Shown here: positions 27,525-35,165 of the stretch, in pieces
Layout: each line of letters begins with the position of its first letter
Position numbering within the stretch: the first letter of the stretch is position 1
NCBI GenBank assembly: GCA_022180565.1
Contig: BQML01000014.1
Coordinates: forward strand, 122,209-186,208
Direction of reading: 5' to 3'
DNA length: 64,000 bases
Origin: Bacteroidia bacterium
GTDB lineage: Bacteria > Bacteroidota > Ignavibacteria > UBA10030
Translations under genes and position numbers: made by a program
The notes under the pieces: model-generated
What the model saw: only the letters and a program-made list of their open reading frames with translations
Databases searched by the model: none
Told to the model about the DNA's origin: nothing

Positions 27525-28607
27525 ATGAACCGCATTTGCTTGTTCTGTGCCGTCCTCTTTTTTTTCCTGCCCTACGCCCCTGTGCTTGCACAAAGCGAGA
27601 ACGGAGACGATTTGGAGGCGACGTTGGGTAATCTTGCGCAAGATGCCGCAAAGGCATATATCGCGCCAATCGTTTCCGGCTTTGGAGCCGATTTGAATTC
27701 CGGGTGGTTCCACCGCGCACCGTGGGCGACTCCGTTCGGATTCGATCTCGAATTCGGACTGGTAGCCATGGGAACAATTATGGAGGAATCGCACCGGTCA
27801 TTCACGCTGGAGGGAAATTTCCATTTTACGGATGCCATGGCTTCGGAGCTGGCCCAACAAGCTGCTCCGGGAAACCCAGGAGCCTGGAATGACATCAAGA
27901 ACGCCATCCTTGCTCAGGAATTCACGGTAACATTTACCGGACCGACGATTGTCGGATCCAAGCAAGACAGCCTTCTCATCAATTTCCCCGGAAAAACCAT
28001 CGACGTCAACGGCACACCCTATAACCTGCCCGTGTATGCCAGCGGCCTTCCGGTCAGAGGCCTTCTCGAAGAAGCCAACTTCGTACCCCTTGGAACACCT
28101 CAGCTGAGCCTCGGAACTTTCTTGGGCACGCAATTCACCTTCCGCTACCTTCCCGAGGTACAGATTGACGAAAAGATCGGAAAGTTCAAGTACTTCGGGT
28201 TCGGCATCCAACACAATCCGATGGTCTGGTTTGGCGGGGAAGACGCTCTTCCTTTCGAAGTCGCCGCGGCCTACTTTACGCAAAATCTGAAAATCGGCTC
28301 CCTCATGGATGCCTCCGCAACAGCGTATGGCGTGAACGCAAGCATCCGCCTGGGATGGGGATTCCTGAATCTGACACCCTACGCGGGCTTTCTGCTGGAA
28401 ACCTCAACAATGAAGTGGGCGTACGATTATACCGTGGATACTCCGTCGGGACCAACTCAACAGCGAATTGAATTCGAGGCAAAGGGTGAAAATTCTTCAC
28501 GCATTGTGCTCGGCGCGTCCGTCAAGATTCTTCTGGTGAACGTTAATGTGGACATGAATCTCTCCAAGTATAAGACTCTCAGCGCCGGCATCATGATCGT
28601 GATCTGA
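27525..28607 (+). CDS. DUF6588-like outer-membrane protein
   Basis: A 360-residue exported protein with a signal peptide ending near VLAQ (residue 22). YIAPIVSGFGADLNSGWFHRA followed by FGFDLEFGLVAMGT resembles the DUF6588 family of Bacteroidota-type outer-membrane proteins. The second half shows alternating short strands (KYFGFGIQHNP, NASIRLGWGFLNLTPYAGF) and ends in SAGIMIVI, as beta-barrels do. Function is unknown. The gene is a single transcription unit: it has its own promoter, a GGGAGA ribosome site and a strong terminator 37 bases after the stop. Confidence 0.65.
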   Translation: MNRICLFCAVLFFFLPYAPVLAQSENGDDLEATLGNLAQDAAKAYIAPIVSGFGADLNSGWFHRAPWATPFGFDLEFGLVAMGTIMEESHRSFTLEGNFHFTDAMASELAQQAAPGNPGAWNDIKNAILAQEFTVTFTGPTIVGSKQDSLLINFPGKTIDVNGTPYNLPVYASGLPVRGLLEEANFVPLGTPQLSLGTFLGTQFTFRYLPEVQIDEKIGKFKYFGFGIQHNPMVWFGGEDALPFEVAAAYFTQNLKIGSLMDASATAYGVNASIRLGWGFLNLTPYAGFLLETSTMKWAYDYTVDTPSGPTQQRIEFEAKGENSSRIVLGASVKILLVNVNVDMNLSKYKTLSAGIMIVI

Positions 28608-28643
28608 TGGTTTGATTTCTCCTAAATTTTTTGTATCATACTC

Positions 28644-28675
28644 ATGCCCCGGAATTGTCCGGGGCATTTTTTATT
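28644..28675 (+). terminator. Rho-independent terminator after the DUF6588-like gene
   Basis: A perfect 9-bp stem TGCCCCGGA / TCCGGGGCA with a four-base ATTG loop (28645-28666) is followed by TTTTTTATT. Confidence 0.9.
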
Positions 28676-28701
28676 CTGGCGCTGATTTGGCGCAGATTCT
28701 G

Positions 28702-28821
28702 GCAGATTTCGCTGATGGCATGATACCAGGTTGCGCTGGTAGAACCTTGTCAGGTTGCGCTGGCAAGACCTTACCTGATGATGCCGGTAGAACTTTAGCA
28801 GATTGCGTTGATGGTACGTTG
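28702..28821 (+). repeat. Five degenerate 24-bp tandem repeats
   Basis: Five consecutive 24-base units (starting at 28702, 28726, 28750, 28774 and 28798) fill the space between the terminator and typA. The second and third differ at only a few positions (core GGTTGCGCTGG). The first and last carry GCAGATT with CGCTGATGG or GCGTTGATGG variants, and a partial related unit lies just upstream. As 24 is a multiple of three, one frame reads as an eight-residue repeat (PGCAGRTL, SGCAGKTL), but there is no believable start, so this is treated as DNA repeat. The unit resembles degenerate GCAGATTTCGCTGAT intergenic repeats I have seen in other genomes. Confidence 0.75.
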
Positions 28822-28842
28822 TAAGAATATCCTAAGAGCACA

Positions 28843-30732
28843 TTGAGATCACGAACGGACATACGGAACATTGCAATTATTGCGCACGTGGATCACGGCA
28901 AAACGACGCTCGTAGACCACATGCTGCGGCAGACCGGGACCTTCCGGGCCAATCAGGAAGTAGCGACGCGGGTCATGGATTCCAACGAACTTGAACGCGA
29001 ACGCGGCATTACGATCCTCGCGAAAAACACCGCGGTGTTCTACCATCCCCCCGGAGAATCCCGCGAGATCAAGATTAACATTGTGGATACCCCCGGACAC
29101 ACGGATTTTGCGGGTGAAGTCGAGCGCACACTCAAAATGGTCGATGGTGTGCTCCTCCTCGTGGATGCGGCGGAAGGTCCTCTCCCCGGAACCAAGTTCG
29201 TCCTGAAAAAATCCCTGGATCTCAACCTCCAGCCCATCGTTGTCATCAACAAGATCGACCGCAAGGACGCCCGTCCCCACAAGGTCCTTGACGAGGTCTT
29301 CGAGCTCTTCCTTTCCCTGGGAGCTCATGATCGACAGCTGGACTTTCCTACTGTGTACACGATTGCCAAGCAGGGAATCGCAAAGCGCGAACTCGACGAT
29401 CAGAGTTCCAACCTGGAACCGTTGTTCCACACCATTGTCAACGCCGTTCCGCCGCCGCCCGGAAATCCCGATCAGCCATTCCAAATGCTGGTTACTACCA
29501 TCGACTACAGTGACTATCTGGGTCGGCTCGGAATCGGCCGAATTGTCCGCGGCACGATCCGTGATGGCTCAGCCATGAAGGTAATCCATCGCGACGGCTC
29601 GATTGAGGACGCGAGGGTGACGAAGATCTATTCCTTTGAAGGCTTGAAACGCATTGAAGTGCAGGCGGCCTCTGCGGGCGACATCATCGCTCTCGCGGGC
29701 ATGGAGGATGTCGACATCGGCGAGACGATTGCCGACGCGTCGGATCCGACCCCCCTTCCGTTCGTCTCCATCGAAGAGCCGACGCTCTCCATGAACTTCA
29801 TCGTCAACAATTCTCCCTTCGCCGGCCAGGAGGGCAAGTACGTGACCACCCGCAACCTTGGCGAGCGTCTCGCGCGCGAACTCCGATCCAATGTCAGCCT
29901 GCGTGTCGAGCTGACCGATTCGCCGGACGTGTTCAAGGTCAGCGGCCGCGGCGAACTGCACTTGGCCATCCTCATTGAGACCATGCGGCGCGAGGGGTAT
30001 GAGTTCCAGGTATCCCGGCCCGAAGTGATCTTCAAGCGCATCGACGACGTCCTCTGCGAGCCAATGGAGCACGTCATCATCGATGTGCCCGATGAATATG
30101 TCGGAACAGTGATCGAGAATCTCGGCCGGCGGAAAGGGGAGCTGAAGAACATGGTGCAAATCCAGGGCAATACTCGTCTCGAATTCCTTGTGCCGGCGCG
30201 CGGCTTGATCGGTTTCCGATCCGAGTTCATGAGCCAGACCCGCGGGACCGGAATCCTGCATCATAACTTCCACGGATACGAGCCCTTCAAGGGCAACCTG
30301 GCACACCGGACCCGTGGCGCCCTCGTGTCGCTCGAAGAGGGGGTTGCGGTGGCATACGCCATGTGGAAACTTCAAGAACGCAGTGTTTTTTTTGTCGAAC
30401 CGGGCGCGAGGGTGTATGCGGGAATGATCGTGGGCGAAAACTCGCGCGAACAGGACATGGTGGTCAACGTCTGCAAGACAAAGCAGCTCACCAACATCCG
30501 CGCATCGGGATCGGATGAGGCCATCAGACTCGAACCGCCGCGTATACCCACCCTGGAACAAGCCATTGAGTGGATTGGGGAAGACGAATACGTTGAGGTC
30601 ACGCCAAAATCCATCCGCCTCCGCAAGAGATATCTGGATCACAACGAACGTGTCAGAATGGCCCGCAAAGCCGCCGCGGAGAGCGCGGCAACGGATGACG
30701 CCGGGAACCCGGCGACGGCGGGAAAGGTTTAA
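28843..30732 (+). CDS. typA: Ribosome-associated GTPase TypA/BipA
   Basis: A 629-residue translational GTPase of the EF-G/LepA group that binds ribosomes and helps 50S assembly and stress adaptation. G motifs are clear: AHVDHGKTT (G1), RERGIT (G2), [14 protein letters not shown] (G3), [10 protein letters not shown] (G4). Later domains include [18 protein letters not shown] and the BipA-specific C-terminal region ([31 protein letters not shown]). The start is TTG at 28843, directly before [14 protein letters not shown], which matches the usual BipA N-terminus. The leader abuts the 24-bp tandem repeats. A small exported protein follows 31 bases downstream and may share the transcript. Confidence 0.96.
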   Translation: MRSRTDIRNIAIIAHVDHGKTTLVDHMLRQTGTFRANQEVATRVMDSNELERERGITILAKNTAVFYHPPGESREIKINIVDTPGHTDFAGEVERTLKMVDGVLLLVDAAEGPLPGTKFVLKKSLDLNLQPIVVINKIDRKDARPHKVLDEVFELFLSLGAHDRQLDFPTVYTIAKQGIAKRELDDQSSNLEPLFHTIVNAVPPPPGNPDQPFQMLVTTIDYSDYLGRLGIGRIVRGTIRDGSAMKVIHRDGSIEDARVTKIYSFEGLKRIEVQAASAGDIIALAGMEDVDIGETIADASDPTPLPFVSIEEPTLSMNFIVNNSPFAGQEGKYVTTRNLGERLARELRSNVSLRVELTDSPDVFKVSGRGELHLAILIETMRREGYEFQVSRPEVIFKRIDDVLCEPMEHVIIDVPDEYVGTVIENLGRRKGELKNMVQIQGNTRLEFLVPARGLIGFRSEFMSQTRGTGILHHNFHGYEPFKGNLAHRTRGALVSLEEGVAVAYAMWKLQERSVFFVEPGARVYAGMIVGENSREQDMVVNVCKTKQLTNIRASGSDEAIRLEPPRIPTLEQAIEWIGEDEYVEVTPKSIRLRKRYLDHNERVRMARKAAAESAATDDAGNPATAGKV

Positions 30733-30763
30733 GGAGTATCACGCCACAACATCAGGAGGCCTT

Positions 30764-31132
30764 ATGAGAAGCACCGTTTCTTCACTGTTGATGTCCGCCC
30801 TGCTCGTCGCCGCACTCCATGCCCAGGACGCCAAGTCCAAGGAAGCGACCGTGACGGGCGAGGTCGTGGATGTTGCCTGTTATCTTGCCGGTGATGCCCG
30901 CGGACCCGATCATGTCGCCTGCGCAACTGCATGCGCCAAAGCCGGCGGAGCTCTCGGCATCCTCACGGCCGATGGAAAGCTCTATGTCTCCCTGCTCCCC
31001 GACGACCACAAGAAGAGCCCGAACCATTTACTGATGGATTTCATCGGAAAGAACGTTCAGGCCAAGGGGTATGTAAGAGTGAAAGGCGGAGTGAACGGCA
31101 TCATGATCCGCAGCGTCGCCGAGGCAATGTAG
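30764..31132 (+). CDS. Small exported protein with conserved Cys/His pattern
   Basis: A 122-residue protein starting at an ATG with an excellent AGGAGGCCTT ribosome site, with a signal peptide ending near LHAQ (about residue 20). The mature part begins TVTGEVVDVACYLAGDARG, then DHVACATACAKAGGALGIL, so three cysteines and a histidine cluster near the N-terminus, followed by a beta-rich half ending GVNGIMIRSV. Similar short proteins with CYL...H..C...CA are, from memory, widespread but unassigned. Metal binding or an OB-like fold is possible but unproven. It follows typA by 31 bases and is closed by a strong terminator. Confidence 0.75.
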   Translation: MRSTVSSLLMSALLVAALHAQDAKSKEATVTGEVVDVACYLAGDARGPDHVACATACAKAGGALGILTADGKLYVSLLPDDHKKSPNHLLMDFIGKNVQAKGYVRVKGGVNGIMIRSVAEAM

Positions 31133-31157
31133 CAAACAGGATTTCATCCGCGGTCGG

Positions 31158-31184
31158 AAAGGCGGCTTCGGCCGCCTTTTTTAT
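31158..31184. terminator. Intrinsic terminator between convergent genes
   Basis: GGCGGC-TTCG-GCCGCC (31161-31176), an exceptionally stable tetraloop hairpin, is preceded by AAA and followed by TTTTTT. It ends the typA/small-protein transcript. The stop codon of the convergent methyltransferase gene lies within its T-run. Confidence 0.92.
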
Positions 31185-31888
31185 TCCGCCACAACCTCCT
31201 GTGCAACACCCGAATCCGCAATCGCTCTCCGAAGACGGGCCAAGAGGGAACGGCGGTATCGCGGATCGATTTCAAATTGAATGCTGTTTCTGAACAGTCG
31301 GGCACAACAAGCACCCACCGTGCCCGATCCGGCAAATGGATCAAGAACGACGTCGCCTCGATTCGATGATTTGCCGATGAGGTACTCGATAAGCCGTTCG
31401 GGCTTCTGGAGCAGGTGAACCTGCTCGTGTGACTTTACTTTCGGAAAGTACACACTATCCCGGTCCCTCGATCCCTTCAGCCGCTTTCTCCCCTTCATTC
31501 CGAAGAGGATCATTTCATACGACTGCGCATAGCTCCAGGAAAGATCCCCCGCGGTGTGATTGTCCTTCGACCAGATCAGAATATTCTTCAGGACGAAATA
31601 CTTCTCGAACTCTCCTTTCCAGCGATCGATGGTTTTCCAGCTGGTGAAGATGTAGCAATGGCTTGCGGGCTTTGTCACTCTGTCGATCTCACGCATGAGG
31701 CCCGCAATATCCAGCTCCCCCGCATCGTTCGCAATCCGTGTGGTCTTCCGAACAGTCTGCTTCTGCCGCCCCGTGGAATAGTCCTGACCATAGGGCGGAT
31801 CGGTCAACACCAGATCAACCCGTTGATCCGGTACGAGCGAAAGATACGCGAGGGCATCCTTGAAGTGCACCCTGTGACGAGGGATCAT
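31181..31888 (-). CDS. Orphan site-specific DNA methyltransferase (beta class)
   Basis: A 235-residue amino-methyltransferase (N6-adenine or N4-cytosine). The catalytic motif IV is DPPY (30-33) in LVLTDPPYGQDYS, and the SAM-binding motif I, DPFAGSGTVG (about 185-195), lies C-terminal to it, so this is the beta arrangement. No target-recognition insert of notable size and no restriction endonuclease are present in the window. The recognition sequence cannot be predicted. It follows the upstream cation antiporter gene by only 6 bases on the same strand and is therefore probably co-transcribed with it. It may be an epigenetic, solitary methylase. Confidence 0.88.
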   Translation of the reverse strand: MIPRHRVHFKDALAYLSLVPDQRVDLVLTDPPYGQDYSTGRQKQTVRKTTRIANDAGELDIAGLMREIDRVTKPASHCYIFTSWKTIDRWKGEFEKYFVLKNILIWSKDNHTAGDLSWSYAQSYEMILFGMKGRKRLKGSRDRDSVYFPKVKSHEQVHLLQKPERLIEYLIGKSSNRGDVVLDPFAGSGTVGACCARLFRNSIQFEIDPRYRRSLLARLRRAIADSGVAQEVVAE

Positions 31889-31894
31889 GACGGA

Positions 31895-33367
31895 TTAGTC
31901 GTCCGGCGCCTTTCGCCGGGAAAGAATTTCCCTCACCTGCGGAAGATCGGCTTTATTGACCAGAATGAGGATGGTATCCCCCGCCTCAAGAACACTTCCT
32001 CCGCTCGGGACAAGATACTGATCGCCTCTCCCAATGAGAACGATGAGACTATTCGAAGGCAATCCGAGCTCAACGATCGATCTTCCCACGACATCCGAGT
32101 GATAAGGAACTGTCAAATCCACGAGTTCTGTGTCGCTGCCGACCACAGGTTCAAATTCCAGGGGATGCGATTTCTTTCGTTCCAGAGGCGCGGCCAGGCC
32201 AAGGAGGCGGGCAACAAGAGGAATGGACCACCCTTGAAGGAGAGCAGAAGTAAGAACAATGAAGAAAACAAGGTTAAACAGGAGGTCTGCTCGAGGAATT
32301 CCGGCAAGGAGCGGAAAGGTGGCAAGAATGATGGGAACGGATCCTCGAAGGCCGACCCAGGAAATGAACAGCTTTTCCCGCCAATCGAATGTTGTCGGTG
32401 CAAGGGTGATAAAAACACTTAAAGGCCTTGCGACGAACATGAGAAATCCTGAGACAAGCAGACCAATGGTCATAACGGGAACCAGCCGTGAAGGAAAAAC
32501 CTGCAATCCCAGGGCAAGAAACATCCCGATCTGGCTCAACCACGCCAACCCGTCAAAAAACCGGAACAAGCTCTTCCTCTGAACAAATGTGCTGTTCCCG
32601 AGGACGATACCCGCGATGTACACGGCCAGAAATCCGCTCCCCCCAAGCACCGCAGTGCTGGCATAGATGAGACATGCGAACGCCAGCGCAAAAACGGGAT
32701 AAATGCCTTCGTACGAAAAGCGAAGTCGGTTCAGAAGGACAACCATGGCTCTTCCCATGAAGTACCCTAGTACGCCGCCTAAACCCATTTGAACGACAAA
32801 GAGACTGAGGAGGTTGACCAGCGTGGTCTCAGGAGTGCGGATGATCGCGAGAAGACCGACGGTCAGAAAGACGGCCGTCGGATCATTGCTGCCGGATTCA
32901 AGCTCCAGCAGGGGTTTGAGTCTTCCCTTGAGGCTCACATTTTTTGACCGCAGGACGGCAAAGACGGCGGCGGCATCCGTCGAAGAGATGATGGAGCCCA
33001 GAAGAATGCCGTATTCAATCGGGACTTCAAGGAAATAATGCGCGAAGCCGCCCACGGCAAGAGCAGTAACGAGAACACCGAAGGTTGAAAGACCGGCGGC
33101 AGGAGCCAAAACCCGTCGGACATCCTGCCACTTCGTGTCAAGGCCTCCGCCGAACAGGATGAAGACAAGAGCGACGATACCAATCGAGCTTGCCAGCCCG
33201 GGATCATCGAATTGAATCCCTCCCGGCCCCTCGGAACCCGCCAGCATCCCTACCACCAGAAAGAGAACGAGCGTCGGCACGCCAAGGTTGTCCGACAGCT
33301 TGCCGATCGCTGTGCTGATCAGAATCAGTACGGAACCCGCCAGCAAAATGTACTCGATGCCGATCAT
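31895..33367 (-). CDS. CPA1-type K+/H+ (NhaP2/CvrA-like) antiporter with RCK-C domain
   Basis: A 490-residue cation/proton antiporter. About 12-13 helices run to residue 390, with DAAAVFAVLRSKNVSLKGRLKPLLELESGSNDPTA-type core (S-T-D-A in helix 5, GSNDP in helix 6). A soluble TrkA-C/RCK-C domain follows (LVDLTVPYHSDVVGRSIVELG...LEAGDTILILV). The combination is that of NhaP2/CvrA, which exports K+ or Na+ under high salt or low osmolarity. I prefer the ATG at 33367; a TTG three codons upstream (33376) is possible and neither has a ribosome site. It is divergent from a second antiporter gene and leads into the methyltransferase. Confidence 0.9.
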   Translation of the reverse strand: MIGIEYILLAGSVLILISTAIGKLSDNLGVPTLVLFLVVGMLAGSEGPGGIQFDDPGLASSIGIVALVFILFGGGLDTKWQDVRRVLAPAAGLSTFGVLVTALAVGGFAHYFLEVPIEYGILLGSIISSTDAAAVFAVLRSKNVSLKGRLKPLLELESGSNDPTAVFLTVGLLAIIRTPETTLVNLLSLFVVQMGLGGVLGYFMGRAMVVLLNRLRFSYEGIYPVFALAFACLIYASTAVLGGSGFLAVYIAGIVLGNSTFVQRKSLFRFFDGLAWLSQIGMFLALGLQVFPSRLVPVMTIGLLVSGFLMFVARPLSVFITLAPTTFDWREKLFISWVGLRGSVPIILATFPLLAGIPRADLLFNLVFFIVLTSALLQGWSIPLVARLLGLAAPLERKKSHPLEFEPVVGSDTELVDLTVPYHSDVVGRSIVELGLPSNSLIVLIGRGDQYLVPSGGSVLEAGDTILILVNKADLPQVREILSRRKAPDD

Positions 33368-33421
33368 AGAAATCAAACTAAGAAAAAGAGCTTAGAAAAC
33401 CAACGAAGTGGATGCGAGTGT

Positions 33422-33450
33422 TTGACCGTGAACAAAACATTTCGTACGAT
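33422..33450 (+). promoter_or_regulatory. Sigma70-like promoter for the Kef-like antiporter
   Basis: TTGACC (33422-33427) and TACGAT (33445-33450) with a 17-base spacer. The predicted transcription start near 33457 lies after an upstream in-frame ATG (33412) and before the ATG at 33472, so it supports the shorter protein. Confidence 0.5.
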
Positions 33451-33471
33451 GTAATGTTTTTTTGCCTCCGA

Positions 33472-35163
33472 ATGCATTCGACCATTCTCTTTGCCATTGG
33501 CCTGTCCATCGTCGCGGCATCGATCCTCGCTTATGCCGCGCAATTTCTCCGTCAGCCTCCGATTCTCGGCTACATTGCCGCCGGCATGATCATCGGGCCG
33601 CACGGCCTCGGGCTCATTCAGAACCAGGAAGACGTCTCTGCCATCTCCGAGCTCGGCCTGGCCTTTCTCCTCTTCATTGTCGGATTGGAGATTGATGTCA
33701 AGAAGTTTGTCCGCTCCGGCTCATCCTCTTCCGTCATCGGCATTTTGCAGGTAATAGCCTGTTCGGGTCTCGGCTACCTGATGGCAGTCTGGCTGGGATA
33801 CGGTGGGCTTAACGCGGTTTACATCGGCGTCACACTCTCGTTCAGCAGCACGATGATTGTCGTAAAATTGCTGAGCGATCGGGGTGAACTTGACACATTG
33901 CCGGGCCGCGTCACGCTGGGCATTCTGCTGGTCCAGGACGTCCTCGCTATTTTCGTGCTGGCCGGCCAGAGTAACATCAATGATCCTTCCCTCGGCCCTG
34001 TCTTTCTCTCGATCGTGCTCGGATTGGGCCTTGTTATCGTCAGCTTCCTGGTCAGCCGCTACGTGCTCCCTGCGGCTTTTCAGCGCGTTGCGCGCAATCC
34101 GGAGATGGTCCTTGTGCTCTCCATGGCGTGGTGTTTCGTGATGTGTTGGCTCGCGCTCCTCCAGGGATTCTCCATTGCCATGGGTGCACTGATTGCCGGA
34201 GTCAGCATTTCAACCTTTCCCTATTCGCATGACGTGATCGCTAAGATCCGTTCGCTTCGCGATTTCTTCGTTACCCTGTTCTTCGTATCGCTCGGCATGC
34301 AGATCCTCATCAGCTCCGTGGACATGCTGATGGCAGGACTTCTCCTCTCCGTCTTCATCGTTGGAAGCCGGATCGCGACTATCCTTCCGGTAAGCATGTC
34401 CGTCAACTTGGGCGCGCGCGTCGGAATCCTCTCCTCCCTTCATCTCTCCCAGTCAAGCGAGTTCTCCCTGGTGATCGCCTCGCTCGGACTTGCCTACGGC
34501 CATGTCACGCCGGACATTGTCTCCCTCATTGCGCTCACCCTCGTCATCACTTCCACCACGTCCACGTACGTGATCATGAGCAGTCATACGATTGCTCGGG
34601 CCGGCGTCGCCATCCTTGAGCGGATCGGCATCAAGACATCCCACGTGCAGGAAGAGGAAGTGCATGAAACGAAGGAGGGAGAAATCGTGATCCTGGGTTG
34701 TCACAGGGTCGGAAGCGGTCTTGTCGAGGCGCTCAAACCTGAGTGGCCCCGGCTCCACGTGCTGGATTTCAATCCGCAGGTTCTGATGCGGTTGCGTGCA
34801 CGGGGTATTTCCGCGTCCTACATCGATATCAGCCACTTCGACGCCCTCGAGGAGATCGGCATCCACAACGCCAGCATGGTGGTGTGTACCCTGCCCGATG
34901 ATTTTCTCCGAGGAACAAGCAACGAAGCTCTGCTGAAGTATCTGAAAGCGCGCCGCGTGAAAGGAAAGATTATCGTCTACGCGAACTCTGTGGAGAGCGC
35001 CCTGCGGCTGTACGAGGAAGGGGCCGACCATGTCATCCTTCCTCATCTCCTCACCGGAGAACAGGTGGCAGCGCTCGTGTTGATGGGCAATGACAGAAAC
35101 TTCCGTCGGATCCGTAGCTCAACCATCAAGGCGTTAAAGAAGCGGGACGAAGTGCTTCCCTGA
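33472..35163 (+). CDS. Kef-type cation:proton antiporter with TrkA-N domain
   Basis: A 563-residue CPA2 protein: about 12 helices (residues 1-390) starting MHSTILFAIGLSIVAASILAY, with LGYIAAGMIIGPHGLGL, SFSSTMIVVKLLSDRGE and LLVQDVLAIF, all standard Kef/GerN features. A C-terminal Rossmann TrkA-N domain follows (GEIVILGCHRVGSGLVEAL), likely binding NAD(H) to gate K+ efflux. The start was set at 33472 because the predicted transcript begins after the upstream in-frame ATG at 33412, and because the encoded protein then begins at the first helix. The gene faces a divergent CPA1 antiporter 104 bases away and ends 2 bases before the convergent Lon-like gene. Confidence 0.9.
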   Translation: MHSTILFAIGLSIVAASILAYAAQFLRQPPILGYIAAGMIIGPHGLGLIQNQEDVSAISELGLAFLLFIVGLEIDVKKFVRSGSSSSVIGILQVIACSGLGYLMAVWLGYGGLNAVYIGVTLSFSSTMIVVKLLSDRGELDTLPGRVTLGILLVQDVLAIFVLAGQSNINDPSLGPVFLSIVLGLGLVIVSFLVSRYVLPAAFQRVARNPEMVLVLSMAWCFVMCWLALLQGFSIAMGALIAGVSISTFPYSHDVIAKIRSLRDFFVTLFFVSLGMQILISSVDMLMAGLLLSVFIVGSRIATILPVSMSVNLGARVGILSSLHLSQSSEFSLVIASLGLAYGHVTPDIVSLIALTLVITSTTSTYVIMSSHTIARAGVAILERIGIKTSHVQEEEVHETKEGEIVILGCHRVGSGLVEALKPEWPRLHVLDFNPQVLMRLRARGISASYIDISHFDALEEIGIHNASMVVCTLPDDFLRGTSNEALLKYLKARRVKGKIIVYANSVESALRLYEEGADHVILPHLLTGEQVAALVLMGNDRNFRRIRSSTIKALKKRDEVLP

Positions 35164-35165
35164 GG

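Noticed and set aside
28702..28821. Tandem repeats as a short CRISPR array.
   Set aside because: The units are contiguous with no spacers, are degenerate, and no cas gene is near.
28612..28824. A 70-codon frame with an eight-residue repeat across the tandem repeats.
   Set aside because: It begins at a TTG within 10 bases of the previous stop, runs through the terminator hairpin, has no ribosome site, and its periodicity follows from the 24-base DNA unit.
30515..30763. A long N-terminal extension of the small exported protein.
   Set aside because: It lies within typA; the ATG at 30764 has an AGGAGG site and a signal peptide.
31181..31888. Restriction-modification system.
   Set aside because: Only the methyltransferase is present; neighbours are an antiporter and a small exported protein.
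33412..33471. Twenty extra residues at the start of the Kef-like antiporter.
   Set aside because: The predicted promoter lies within this segment, and the ATG at 33472 begins directly at the first membrane helix.
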